Both the position numbers and the translations under genes were made by a program. 64,000 nucleotides of DNA, taken from NCBI GenBank assembly GCA_037903355.1, contig JBAJFE010000011.1, positions 1,683,001-1,747,000 of the forward strand. The letters run 5' to 3'. Below are positions 12,056 to 24,850 of the stretch, piece by piece. This DNA is from Trichuris trichiura. Lineage: Eukaryota > Nematoda > Enoplea > Trichinellida > Trichuridae. Positions within the stretch are counted from its first letter, which is position 1. Each line of letters begins with the position of its first letter. The notes under the pieces are model-generated. The model did no database searches. It saw only the letters and a program-made list of their open reading frames with translations, and was not told the DNA's origin.

Positions 12056-14877
12056 TTTGCTAAGTAGGGACAGAGTATTATTAATCTATTAATACTTTCG
12101 TTGTCAAGTCACATTTTTTCATTCCACTACGCGTTCACAGAAAATTGTAGACAGAGACAACTTGCCTACATCGACTGGTCATATTTACGCTTTGCCGCAA
12201 GCTGATGCGATAGCGATCAAATCCATCCTGTTTTTAAGATATAGGTGTTTAAGGTGTACTTGTCACCCTTTGCTTCCCCTCTTTCTTAAATCAAACCTAA
12301 TCGCGATTAGATTGCTACCCCGCCATGTTAACGAAGACCAAAGGCAGAGACTGACATTGGTTTCCGCTGAAATGGCAATCAAGTCAACAAAATGCTTCAA
12401 TTAGGACCTATGTGAAAATTGCATTCCACCCTTCCTTCAAGTTGGTATATAGCAAAAAAATTATTACCATCAGCAAGGAATAGTTTGGTACAATAGGTCG
12501 TCAAGCAAAGCTGAACTGATCGAAACGGAAGAACAAAAAGTGAGCATAGCTGACAGGTTTCTAAACGCAAGACGAAAATTATTCCATTAAATAAGTCTCC
12601 AATGTCGTTTAGAATAGCCAGCGCGTCAAGGTCGCAACATTGGCCGCAAACAGAACGAACCCTTTCCATTGAAAAAGTTTCGCCAACGTCCGGTGACGAC
12701 AAATTATTTTGAAGAGCTGAAAGAAGTTGGCAAAGAAATTACGCTTATTGAAGGCAACTACCTGCCGCTGCAGTTCAATTGACAAGGGAACCGATTGAAA
12801 GTTCAATACTTTCGTAGGAACTTTATGACCCCTTTAAGGACCGCAGTCAAGGTCACAGTCAAGCTGAGCCAAACCCTTAAGGCTGCCTTTTTGCCACCGT
12901 CCAAAGACGACTGTCTGAATGATACCAGCGAAGGCATCAACTCGACACCATGGTCTCATCGACTACTTACAATATTAACAATCGACAAACTAGTCGGACA
13001 ATCAGTGCTCACTCAGTTCGCTCAGCTTGGCAGGTACAACTGTAATTGACGTGTTAAATGTTAACTTTTTCCCTCACTCCTTCTCAATGCTTTGCTTACT
13101 AGGCAAGCAACTTCTCAGCCGACCTAAATGCCAAGTCTCCTTATTAGTTAAGGCTCCACTAAGCCAGGCAAAAGTTCGTCATTTTCACCTATTCCTCACT
13201 TATTTGTCAACGGAAAAACTATGCCATCGAAATACAACCGGAAGCTGTTAATTTCAGCGATTGCTTGACGACAACCCGGCAAGCAAGTCGAAGGCAACAG
13301 GGCTGATAGAATGAAACGTTCGGAACATTCAATTTTTAAAAGGTCTATCTGAGCAGAAAATTGTTCCCATTTGCATGGTTAATGCACGTACCCTGCAAAA
13401 TGGTCACTCCATCTAATTGACTTCATCTAAAAATTGAAAAAAAGGGCATTAGAATTATGCGCATTTGAAATTAATGGCGAATCAATGGCGGAACCTGAAA
13501 ATAACTGAAATTTAAATCCTACTGTCTCCTAGGCTTTTAGGCTAAATCAGCTAAACTAGAACGCTTTATCATTAGCGAACTGAAAGTGCGAACGTAATTG
13601 CCTGATAATGCCAGCATTGTAAAACGTATAATCTATACCCTTGTAAGTAAGGCCAAAAGTGCAATGCGGGCAACTGTATTTGTTGCCACTTACAACGTCC
13701 GAACATTCGCACCAAAATTGAACACGTACGCGTAGTGAATTTGTTGGAAAATTGTAACTATCCAAGTCGACCTAAAGTGCATAGCAATCGACAAGGTCCA
13801 ATTGCCACCGGGATAAACTTGCTACAAAGCGAACGGAAACAAAGTGCTTCAATTTTATCAATGCTGACTGCTCATTCATTGAGCATTAGAAAATTTTCTT
13901 GACTGACGTCCCACGCGTAGCGTTATCAGTGGCGAAATCAATAAAATGAATAAATGAAAAAGTTCCTTTTTAGAAAGTGCCACTTTCGAGGTTTCACAGC
14001 TTGGGCCGTTTTGTTCATGAAGTTTCACTGCAAGTTGCCCGTTGCCATGCGGGTGCATAGAAAGGAATCAAACGAGCAAACAACGGCTATCACGAAAAAA
14101 AGGATGACAGCACAGATAGTCCAGCCTGTTATAATTAACGTGCACTTTCCAAAAAAAAAGATTATCCCGTTTGTTACCAGTCAGTGAGAAAAAATGAACT
14201 TGCTCAAGAATTAGAAGCAAAAAGAGAAAGATCGTTTGTCATATTACACTTTAAATGGAGTAGAGGTTTTGAGGTTTTTGTTCGCAGGCCATCTTTTGAC
14301 ATAATTGTCAATTGCGCTGTGCTAACATTCTCTATCACATAGCAGAGGTTGATAGACGGTGGGACATAACTGTCGCTTACTCGTTCACCAGAGGACGCAT
14401 TGGCGAAAAGAGACATTGCTCAAAGGCATTGAAGAAGACTGCTGTATAAGCGCATAAAATTCATGAATCGCCGCCGCGCCTTGGCAGCCATCGTAACGAT
14501 TGAAGTGCCGCATAGCCAAACCCCCGGTCGTCATCAGCAACAGGGAGTGTCTCGCTGTCGGCACTGTTTGACAACTCGGGACAATGAGGCCGTAATCATT
14601 TATAAAAATCAGTCCTTGAAAGCCCAACGCACGGCATCTTTTGCGCCACCAAAATAGCTTCCACTTTCATTCAGAAAAGTGAAGCGTACGGCAACACATG
14701 TTCATCGCTCTGCTAAGCTGCCGTCACCGTATTAGCCCGGCCAATACCGGTCTTCATCACTCGAGCCTATCGCATCTGTCGTTTTCACTTTGACTTCATT
14801 GGCAAACGACGGAGGTTCCCAGTTCGGACGGCAGCTAGCCAAGCACTCTTTCCTTCGTGTTCTCCTATTGGTATAAC
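12056..14877. other. Intergenic with possible decayed coding sequence
   Basis: No intact gene. A short plus-strand stretch near 12695-12770 (NYFEELKEVGKEITLIEG) reads like protein but is bounded by stops and frame changes and matches no family I know. Frames at 12397-12806 (minus) and 13556-13765 (minus) lack start context and splice partners. Confidence 0.4.
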
Positions 14878-15756
14878 ATGGGACAACTGAGCATGCTTTT
14901 CCTCCTCGCATCGGTAAGTGAACTACTACCTACCATTTCTGTAGAATTCACAAGCGGGAGCATCTTATCGGCAGGAGCAGCCGACACGTGACAATAAGTC
15001 CAGTCCGCTTATCTACAAGTTGCGCTATTGTGCAAGTCAGTAAGGCACTTAAAATCCTGAAATCTTGAATGCCAGGCAGAATAGCATAGCTGCTTTGCAA
15101 AAGTTGGTCCTACGCACCTTCTCATTAGTCTCACGCCGGTTACTACAACAAATCTGCGTTACAAATCAAGGAGACTTAGCTGGCATTAGTTTACCCCAAG
15201 GTAGGGCACATAGTTCGCTTTCTATAATTGTTACTACGATATGTCAAGTAAGGCAATAGGGTGCCGGGGAGGCAAGCGACGCGATTCTGGTGTTTGCTGG
15301 AAAATTCGCTCATCTTTTTTTCAAAAAAAAAACTACGCTTAAAAAATTGTCTTTCAAAGAAAATTTGCTACGGCAATTGGAATCCCATTTCTGCCAACGA
15401 TCGAACGGGAAAGTGTTGATAGATTGGCAGTTGAAGATGCAACATGTTTCCATGTTTAGCTAATCACACCGTCATGGTCTCGACTGTCCCAACTCATGAA
15501 ATCAGACGACATACTATCTCCCGCGCGCAACTTCACTTTCGTTCGCCGTCTCTACGGTCAGCTAGACGAGGAGCAACTACGCGATCTCTTCGGCGTCCGA
15601 GTCAAGGAAAGCAGTAAGTGTCACGTATTTACTAGACTATTATGTTACTTGTTCAAATTGGATGAAACAACGGGGGCGTAGTAAATTACAAAGGGAAGCG
15701 ATTAAAACGGTCCACCTCCGTCTTCAGGCTGTAATGTTCTTATTCGACCGAGCTGA
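14878..15756 (+). CDS. Possible small secreted protein, 161 aa, unknown family
   Basis: I do not recognise this protein. A consistent five-exon model can be drawn: 14878-14913, 14945-15039, 15076-15247, 15460-15613 and 15728-15756, all GT-AG and phase compatible, ending in TGA at 15754. The first residues MGQLSMLFLLAS followed by NSQAGA look like a signal peptide. The middle is Leu/Gln-rich (ALQKLVLRTFSLVSRRLLQQ) and the C-terminal part is charged and helical (YGQLDEEQLRDLFGVRVKE). Introns 1 and 2 would be 31 and 36 nt, very short but near other introns of this window. It lies upstream of the ADAMTS gene on the same strand; phases do not allow it to be joined to that gene. The whole model rests on splice-site reading only, so it could be wrong or a partial gene. 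Confidence 0.4.
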
Positions 15757-17826
15757 TTCACCACGTTCCTTGAGTCTTCCCCCGTCTGGGAAAACGAACA
15801 AAGGTTACTAGAAACGCTTGACATTGACCCCGATTGTTTCTGAACTGTCCGCTTAAAATCTCGATCACGGAGGAATTCTTTTCGTTACCCCTCTAACCTA
15901 CGTCACGTCTGTGCTTAAGTAACCGCTAATGGTAGTCATTAATCCAATGTTCAATATGTTGCTCTATCGCGGTGCTGAAATCGTCCAAATTCCCAAAGCG
16001 GCATAACTTTTTAATTTCTTTTTTATAGACAAAAGCGAGAAATTTTCCTTTTCCCCTAAAGCATGACGCTTCGTGAGGCTATGCAAAAGCGCATAAGTTC
16101 ATGACCACTAGCCATTCACGTGTCCAATCTATGGCCTACACGTGTCATCCAGTTTGCTTCGGGCGAAATAAAAAGCTGACAAGGCAGATTAGAGTCATTA
16201 ACTACGCCCGGAAGGCTGAGCGGTTCTCTATTCTTTTACGGGTAACCTTAAGATACAAATAAGGCATAAAAAGACACGCGGGGTCAGCTGATCATTGGCG
16301 CGCTAGAAACCGGTGCCCAACGGAGGACAGTTCCTTTTCTTTCAATCAATTGAAGCAGTTTGCTCGTGCGCTTGTCCTACTAGTTGGTCGAATAAAGCTT
16401 TGCGACAATTTCTTAATAACTTCAAAGGCTTTTAATTCCGAATTAAATTTTCCTAAGCTTTGTCTGTGCCTGCTCAGACTTGCTTTAATTGTACAATTCA
16501 GAAAATAGCCTTGAACAACCAGTATGTTCTATACCGCTAAACAGATTCTTTTGAGGCTTTCTTCATTCAAATTAGTGGAACAATTTGTTAGTCCTTTGCA
16601 ATGAGACCTTTATGTTATATTCAAGGACAACGAAAAGGATCAATTAAATTAGCATTACGTTAACTTGCTCAAGATTGTAGACATGCATGTCGCGCGGAAG
16701 CGGAGTATATTTAAGGTAACGAAAAAGGTTTGAATTTTTTTTTCAGCTTCGAGGGTTGATCTAAATCATGTTTAAAGGTGGGCTGATTAGACGAGTCGTT
16801 CAAGGAGTGAGCTTGCCGAAGGAAAATGTAAATTTTTTCTTTCATGCAACAGAGACTGGCATAGGAACTGAACGAAAAAGGGTTAACGTGATCACGTAGC
16901 ATTTTGAGGCCAATCAGGCGAATGGATTCTCCACGGCTGCCTTTGCGAAAAATTGGAACGCAAATGAAACAGCAAACCGGAGAAAAACTTGCGATTTAAC
17001 CTTTTTTGGATTAGTACAGATGTCATTTAAAGAGGAAAAATAAATTAATCAACGAAAAAAAAGAAAGCCGATTTCTTTAAAAATTCCATCTGGAGCATAC
17101 CTGCGACACCCATTAAATCTGAACGGTTTTTTAGATAAGCGCAATTGGTGAGCAGTGATAAGTTGATAAGCTTTCACTTGGACGCATTTTATCTAATCAA
17201 TCCGCCTTTTACATCCCGGCAAACTAATGGATCTAAGTTGTATATACCGGTCTCCCCGCATCCTATTCCGGTAAAGAAATTTATGGATGGAGAAAGATGA
17301 CTGCGAATATGTCACTTAATTTCAGCATCTCTGCGTTGCCGTCTTTGGCGACGTTTAAAACCCTCACAAATTAAAATGACTGCCGCAGTTTCCATTGTGA
17401 CAGTTTCGAAACTTGTCCAATCATAAATCTGAGTTGAAACTATTAATAATCGTTACCGTTTGATGTAAACGTGTCATCCCAAATGCAACATTGCCAAAAG
17501 CGTAATTTTCGCTGATCTCTAAATATATTTTCATTAAAAGAGTCGCTTTTGTCGTCGTTTCGATTTCTTCGTGCAATTTAGCCCTCTGAAACCAAATGAT
17601 TTATCACCCAGCTCGCACACCTAACTACAAAGCATTACTAGACCAGTCGTTATTCCTTTCTTGAAGAATTGAATGTTAGAATAACAGTTTTCTGTAACGA
17701 TCAACTTTGTATCCGTTGGTAAAGTAAACTGTAACTGTTCGTACCTTTCGGAACAACTCGTACCCGATCTTCAGGGAAAAGCTGTAAATAGTAAACACGC
17801 CTTCTGCGGGTTTTTATTGAACATAG
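15757..17826. other. Spacer upstream of the ADAMTS gene
   Basis: No gene seen. The missing first exon (signal peptide) of the ADAMTS-like gene should lie here or further upstream, but I could not find an ATG followed by a hydrophobic stretch and a phase-0 donor that I trust. Confidence 0.45.
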
Positions 17827-20800
17827 GTTATGAGCATTGCCGAAAGCTGCGAAAAATTGAAGATTATTTTACCAACGGCCGTCAATCCTCATGGAAAGCA
17901 AAATGCTACAAAAGACCGCCACAAAGCACCCATTACAAAGCAGGAGCAGTTACACTTTGTACTTACAGTTCCTAATCACGTGCTCGTCATTCCCGAAGCT
18001 CAAACTGACCACAGAAGCAGAGTTCATTACATTAGATTACAAGGATTTACTGGGAGGATCAATGTTCGCCTTAAAGCAACTACCAAAGATTCGATGTTTA
18101 TTCCGGACGTTTTGGTGATTCATCGTTACCACAACTATACACCCGTTGAGATCGGTCCGAAAAGAACGAACTGCGCTCATTACGCTGTCAAAGAGGCTGA
18201 TATTCACGGGATATTTTCGCTGTGTAGCCAACAGTGGGTTCGTCGGGCACACAGCTGCTTATTTACGCAGTGAAAAGATTTTCGCTTCTTAGAGGGGAAC
18301 GCTCAAAGTCAACGACGACTTGTACACTTTGCAGCCGCTGCCTGAAGGACTAGCGACCCTTGATGACATTCTGACAAAGCGCCGCAACCCTGTTGGTGAA
18401 CCAAAACGTCACGTACTCTACAAACGATCTCCTTTTATGACAGATTCGCCTTCCTTCTGCGGAGTGGGTAATTGTCAGGCAAATTTCCCTAGAAAAAGCT
18501 CACCTCCGTAAGAGTTCAACTATTTAGACACCAGCTATGAAAGAACAATGATGGATGATCCGACGAAAATTAGAAAGATGCCAATTGGGGTAGGAGGTCC
18601 TCAAAGTCCCGTTGTGATGCATTCGGAAAAGCTGACCATGGAAATAGCGATATTTGTCGACAACGAACTATGGCTAAAGTATTCTCGAAAATATGGAGCA
18701 GCGGCTGACGAGAAACTCACAGATTTTATGAATACTGTTATTCATCACGTCAGCTCCTTTCCTTACGCCAACCGGATGCACGTGGAAAACATTTTAGGTA
18801 CAAATTCTATATCAGGATCAATCGATAAGCCCGCAGTTGGAATTCAGCGTGGTGCGTTTCGAGGTCTTCAAAACGCAACCGGTAAGCAAAAAAAATAGCA
18901 TACTTTCAAAGCTCGAAGATTCTAACTTTCTCAGAAAGCCCTGAAGGGTCCCAAACATGGCCATGGAAATGCCCTGTCCTACTTGAACGCTTTCTGCAAA
19001 TATCAATACTACTTGAGTACCAGACGTCGCTGGGATTTCGCTTTGCTCTTTTCGGGGTACGAAAAAAACTGGATGTCAATATCTGACCACAAGACGAATT
19101 TGTAGGTACGATATTCATCGGCCTCCAAGTGATCGAACGATCAGCGGCATAGCTCGGTTGTATGGAGTTTGCGATCCCCTAAACAGTTGCTTACTGGCTG
19201 AAGGAACTGACTTTTCGTCAGTTTATATAACAACTCACGAAATCGGTCACGGGCTCGGCATGCTTCATGACGAGCCTTACTGTGCCAGCAATTACATAAT
19301 GTCAGGCTCATTGGGAGCCGGAAAAGTGCATTGGTCGAAATGCAGCAACCGCAGCTTCCAAACTTATCTTAAGAAGCTAAAGTACCTATCCTCACCTTTT
19401 GCGCCTTTAAGAAAAAAATCAACATGGTCATGTGTTGCAGTTATTATCGAAGAAATTGCTTGATCAGCGCCCAGTTTCCAGTTGGACCAATCAATACGAC
19501 ATTGTTACCCGGTCAAAAGTATAGCGCGGACGAACAATGTCAGATGGTCCATGGATCAGATTACAATCGGGTAACGGAAGCACTTTCAAAATGGAAACAA
19601 GCTATGACCAACACTACAGCTCGACTTAACAGGTGAAGACAAGCGAAAGATCCACCGAAGGTATCTGTCACATGTTATGGTGCGGTCAGAATAATTGGGG
19701 ACGCATAATTACGTCTCATCCGGCGCTTGAAGGGACAACATGCGCTGCTGGAAAGTATTGCAGAGGAGGAAAATGTATACCGGACAGATCGAAAAATCCA
19801 CCAAAAGTAATCAAGCTCACGATAAAGCATCGAACTAGCAATCTGGTATTGTCTCTGCTTTCCAGGTCGTTAATGGAGCATGGTCAAGCTGGAAGCGGGT
19901 CTCCTGCTCCGCTTGTTCCTGCCCTCCAATAATATCTAGTATCGGGGTTCTCAAATCTGAAAGAACGTGCACTAATCCGGCTCCGGAAAATGGAGGCGCT
20001 GATTGTTCCGGCAGTAGTCACAGAGCAATTGTATGCAATCGGAACTGTGGCCTAAGGCCACATATAGCCGAAGTCGTTTCGGCTAAGCTGTACACGAGCC
20101 GCATCTGCGCCGGGCATAGACAACGACTTAAAGACGCTACCATAAATGGAATTGGCGTTCAGCTAACTCGTTTTAGCTCACGCGCTTGCAAGGTAAGAAC
20201 AGGACGTAAAGTTTCTTTACAAAATCATTTTTGACAGGTATTTTGCGAAATAAATGTTACCAATGCAGACTCCATCAACTTTCGCTTTTTTGGTGATTGG
20301 ATGCCGGACGGATCTCCGTGTGGAGATAATCATTACTGCATAAATGGAAAGTGCTTGGTAGGTTCGTTAGCTTGTGCAAACCTTCGTAGTCATCCTATTA
20401 GCCGCCGAGTCTTCGAGACTGGTATTTCTTTAAAAGATCTTCACCGCTCAGATTCACGTAACTATTGGAACCAATGGGAGCCAACATAAAGCTTTCAATG
20501 AAAACTAAATTAAGTCATATGACAACGTGCTGCTAAACGACGTTTAGTCGAACAGACTAGCAAGTTAACGCAAAATAAAATAGACCTTCGAGGCTCATTT
20601 CGTTGTTTGCTCATTTAAGCTTGACAATAACCCATAGTGAAATAGGGACACTTCTCATTGACCGACGTTTTCCTTGTAGCCGTTGGATTGTCGTGGTAGC
20701 GCCCTCGTTTTCAATCCCTCCGATTGTCCAACAGGTACAGAATAGAGCTTAGATGTTGCCTAGGGAAATATTGTATCACTTAGAGTCGGAGTCATGCCAG

Positions 20801-22234
20801 CTGGAACCGAAGAGACCGATTGGGCGCATACCTGCCCTAAGCAATAGTATAATAGATAATTCTGGTGACAGAGAAACATCAAGCGACGAGGACAAAAGCA
20901 GACAACACGGCGAAATGCTTGACAGGGTGACCGACCTTCCTAGCAATGACATTCTGCCAAGCTGGTCCCCTTGGAGTGTCTGGTCCGACTGCAGCGCTTC
21001 CTGCGGCGATGGCATAAAGACACGAGGACGTACCTGCTGGCGTGATCACTGTGATGGTGACGCAATCGACCGTGATTCATGCCGATTGCAACCTTGCGTC
21101 GAAGCAAGAAGCATAGATTTCAAAGATCCTTTATGGAGTAGCTGGACCGAATGGACTCCATGTACGAATGATCTCTCTGCGCTGGTTTCAAGTAATAATA
21201 ACGCTTAATCGCTAGGTTCAACCACGTGCGGTACCGGTGCCCGAGCTCGTTACCGCAAATGCATTATTGGAAACTGCCCGGGTTCTTACAACGAAGTACA
21301 ACAATGCGAAATGCCCGCTTGCGGACACTGGACAAGTTGGTCTGCCTGGTCAGATTGTTCGGCAACCTGTGGTGTTGGTGTTCGAAGAAGATCACGGTTA
21401 TGCGACGGATCTCGGTGTCCAGGTGACCAAGAACAAACGTTTATGTGTCATGAAAGGGCCTGTGACTTAGCAGGTGAACCTCCAAATGAAATTCGTTAGA
21501 TATTCGTCGACTATTGACATTTTTAAGGTGAATGGTACTCGTGGAGCGCGTGGTCACCATGCACAGTGACATGCGGGATGGGCGAGCGCCAAAGGAGTCG
21601 CATATGCAAAGGTACCAAGTGCAACGGAATAGCTACAATGTCGGAACAGTGCAAACAAGCTGAATGCGCTGCTTGGGCTCCCTGGGAACAATGGTCTGCA
21701 TGTTCCCGATCAGCAGGTATGCGATTTCGCAGTCGGCAGTGTCACGGACTGGGAAAATGCGTGGGCCACAATAGCGATAGTGAACATTGTATGATTTTTG
21801 TTAACTCCAATGGATGGACCGAATGGAGTGCTTGGTCAGATTGCTCACGTACTTGCGGCGTAGGACTCAGACGTCGATACCGCACCTGCCTTGGTACAAG
21901 AGAGATGTGTCCGGGTGACTTTAAGGCTTTCGAAACCTGCCAAATGCGCGACTGCCCACAAACGGGTCCCTTCCAACACATTAAACCTCTGATAATTGGT
22001 AATGGACATCCACAAAGCGCTGCCAACGAGTATAGCTGGAGCCAGTGGAGTCACTGTATAGGTCATTGTGGAACAGGTAACAGCAAAGCCGATGAATGTT
22101 AATTTTTGAATGCTATTCAATCGGTAGGTATTCGAAAACGGATACGCCTATGCAGAGGACCAAATTGTCCTGCCAACGTCCTCTCAGAATCTCAGTATTG
22201 TCAGTTACTGCCTTGCGGTGGACCCGGTCGCTAA
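17827..22234 (+). CDS. ADAMTS-family secreted zinc metalloprotease with multiple thrombospondin type 1 repeats
   Basis: ADAMTS enzymes are secreted proteases that cleave extracellular matrix. Domains in order: propeptide (17827-18467, with [14 protein letters not shown] and the Cys-containing HGIFSLC); catalytic domain from about 18630 ([13 protein letters not shown]) with zinc site [11 protein letters not shown] at 19236-19268 and Met-turn YIMSGS; disintegrin-like region ([14 protein letters not shown]); central TSR (19881 on); Cys-rich segment ([13 protein letters not shown]); about seven C-terminal TSRs ([45 protein letters not shown] and others) to the stop at 22232-22234. Hand-placed exons: 17827-18237, 18293-18467, 18513-18781, 18837-18881, 18935-19056, 19106-19381, 19441-19570, 19633-19806, 19866-20192, 20238-20357, then less certain ones to 22076, and 22128-22234. 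Introns are mostly 45-62 nt. No signal peptide is visible in the first exon found, so the 5' end is incomplete. The repeat-rich tail resembles nematode ADT/GON-type proteins; I cannot say which orthologue. Confidence 0.92.
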
Positions 22235-23642
22235 GGACTGATTCGCATTCCTCAACAGAACTGCTTAAATCTGCCCGCTGTTCGCCAGCCAAAATAACCT
22301 TCCACAAGCAATTGCTGACATACTATTTCTGCATTCAACACTAAAGTTTCACGCGGTTTCATACCACTTAAAAAAAACTTTTTTTTTGAAAAATAAAAGC
22401 ACCTCATTGTAAAACAGTTTTGCACACCTTCATGGCAAGTTCTTGTACCTCATTATACAGGCGAGTTTATATTGTGTAGTGCACCCGCATTTATAGAGGT
22501 CGTTCTATCCGACTTGATTCCATTTAAAAATAAGTGTTAGCATCTGTTACCAATAAGCATTGTGAGAAGAGCTTAGGGCAACTGACATTGTATGCAGACA
22601 TACTATTAACACGCGCATTATTTCGGTAATAAAAGATAGTATCGGAAGGAAAGCCGGGTGGCAGTAAGCCATAGAGATGTCCTACGCTCGCTAGCAGCAA
22701 TTTCCCTCGTCAGGTCCTATCGTTAAAAATATTACTAATTGAAGATTACTATAGGATCACGACGATGAATTTGACAATGATTCCGTTGGAGATAACGCTT
22801 AATCCTCCAATATTCAACTGCGAAGAGAATTGAGCAACCGTATGGGATAAGTTGAAACAATACACGTTTGCCCTATTATCGCAGTTCGGATAAGTAGCGA
22901 ATTGGTTAGTCAGAATAACTGAACGTCAAAATGCAATATATTTAATCAATTTCGAACGGATAGCTTTCGCAGTTACTCTTACTACATTTCGTCGCAGACT
23001 GGATTGCAGCCGCACGCTCGGCAAATTTCAAATAATCTCATCGCTGCAGAGGAGGAAGGCAAACGCGTGGCAATTTTTGTTTTAAAAACGACCTGTTGCT
23101 ACAACTTAAAGTGAAAGAAGAATTGATGCGTTCACTCGTTTCAGGTCACATTTGGAAATTAACAATTAAACAAATTGAAACTATTTCCTGTTTCACGTCT
23201 CCAATCTCAACTTACTTTTCTTGCTGCCAACATTATTTACCTTGCTCCTGTTCTATTGCCACTACTTTGACAGTCTCACCGTTTAACCGTGGCAAGTTCA
23301 TTAGCGCATCAACGACCCGTCTCTACTCAGAAGGCAAATAGATGTTCACAGGAAAAAAGAAAAAACGCGCAAGTACGAAGAAGTATGTGCTACTATGGCT
23401 GCGTTAAGTTTTCCTGTAAAACAATCCACCCAAGATGTTTACTTTTCCGTCGTAGTACATCTACGAACTGGCCCTATTTTACCGCGCTCAGAACGGTCCA
23501 GGATTAGTAGGAACCTACGCGACGTACTGCGAAGCTGAGATCGTAGATTTACATCTTTTCAAAATTGGCAAATATTAACAACAGAGGCACTACTTCCTAC
23601 TAAGGTACTGTTAACAGCATCAGGGACAAAAATCCTCGTCGC

Positions 23643-23684
23643 GTCATCAGCGGAAATGAGTAAACTTGATTACTTCCGCTGATG
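23643..23684. repeat. Foldback repeat, CAGCGG family (copy 1, short)
   Basis: An imperfect hairpin: TCATCAGCGGAAATGAGTAA, a short loop, then TTACTTCCGCTGATG. The core and the downstream GAAAGCTC word resemble the longer palindromes near 30.4 kb and 39.65 kb, so I group the three as one element family. Confidence 0.5.
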
Positions 23685-24229
23685 TCGGGAGCAGAAAGCT
23701 CTGAGAAATGGAACTTTGAAACGATCCCGGTCGTTAAGGGAAGCAAGACGCAACTTCCTACTCATAAGTATATCCACAAAAAAACTTATTTTCACCTGAT
23801 TAACAGATACGCCAAGTGTACATTATGTCAACACGTGCGCAGTGCAAATTCACGATCAATTAAAGGCTAACTTGATAAAGTTCAACAAAAAATAGGCGAT
23901 AAAAAACATTGACTTTTAAAGCCGTTCTCTTCTCACCTTCTTTGCGCTTAGTTCTATCAATGATAAATTACCGAAAGCAGATCGATATTCGACATTCGCG
24001 ATACTATCATTTTGATAGTGAAACGAAGAGCGCGAGTTGGAAGCTTATGCTGACTTACATCAAATCACCTATTTTCTTCTTAAGACTAATAACTTAACGA
24101 AGCTTCTGCGCAAAGGATATGGAATCTTGAGAAGTGGACTTAACGCTTCATCCAAGTTTCGTGTTCAGTGGCAAGAACACCGCCTTCTGAACAGTTCACT
24201 TGAATGAGCTTGGGCTATCTAAAAATTGG

Positions 24230-24850
24230 TCAAATGAAAGAATCTTCCTCATAGACGCTTCGTTCAACTCCATCAAACTAGGAGGAGCTCTATGGTTTGC
24301 AGTTCCCATTCCAAGTCAGCAATTGTATTGAAAACAAAGACGATACGCTCAGTTGAGAAGAGCAAGCAATGTAAACGGACTCTCGGCACGGCATTCACGT
24401 CACGTGGGTACAAAGTTACCATTTCCTAATCAACCGCCATGCCAGTTGCTGCCAAGTTTAATTGAGGCTAATCAAACGCACATGTTTCTGGAAATTGCAA
24501 GCAAGCGAACAAGAAACGTCACTCCTCTCAATAGGGAACGACCGCGGTCGGTCACTGGAGACTTAACCCAACGACGGCCTTTAGTTGACGAGATCGTAAT
24601 CTGCAAAACGGCCCTTTCGCCTATGAAGGCACCGACCGTTTATTCCGCTGTCGACAGCCTCCGACTCACGCCGACTCGCCGAGTATGACCATATAGGGTC
24701 ATCTGAGCGTCGACCGATCCTGTAACCAACCATGGCAAAACAGATTGCAGTCACCAACGTTTGGTGTTCAACTAGAAGAGCAATCAGAAGCTGCCGACAA
24801 CGTTGAACAAGCTGAACAAGTTGCATCACCGTAATGCTTCAAGTATTAGT
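24230..24850 (+). pseudogene. Possible decayed retroelement pol fragment
   Basis: Plus-strand translation near 24235-24330 gives ERIFLIDASFNSIKLGGALW, faintly like the xxDAS..G.GA.L start of a retroelement RNase H domain. Downstream, frames continue with stops (24353-24688). There are no LTRs, no complete domain and no intact frame. This is a weak pattern call and may be chance. Confidence 0.2.
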
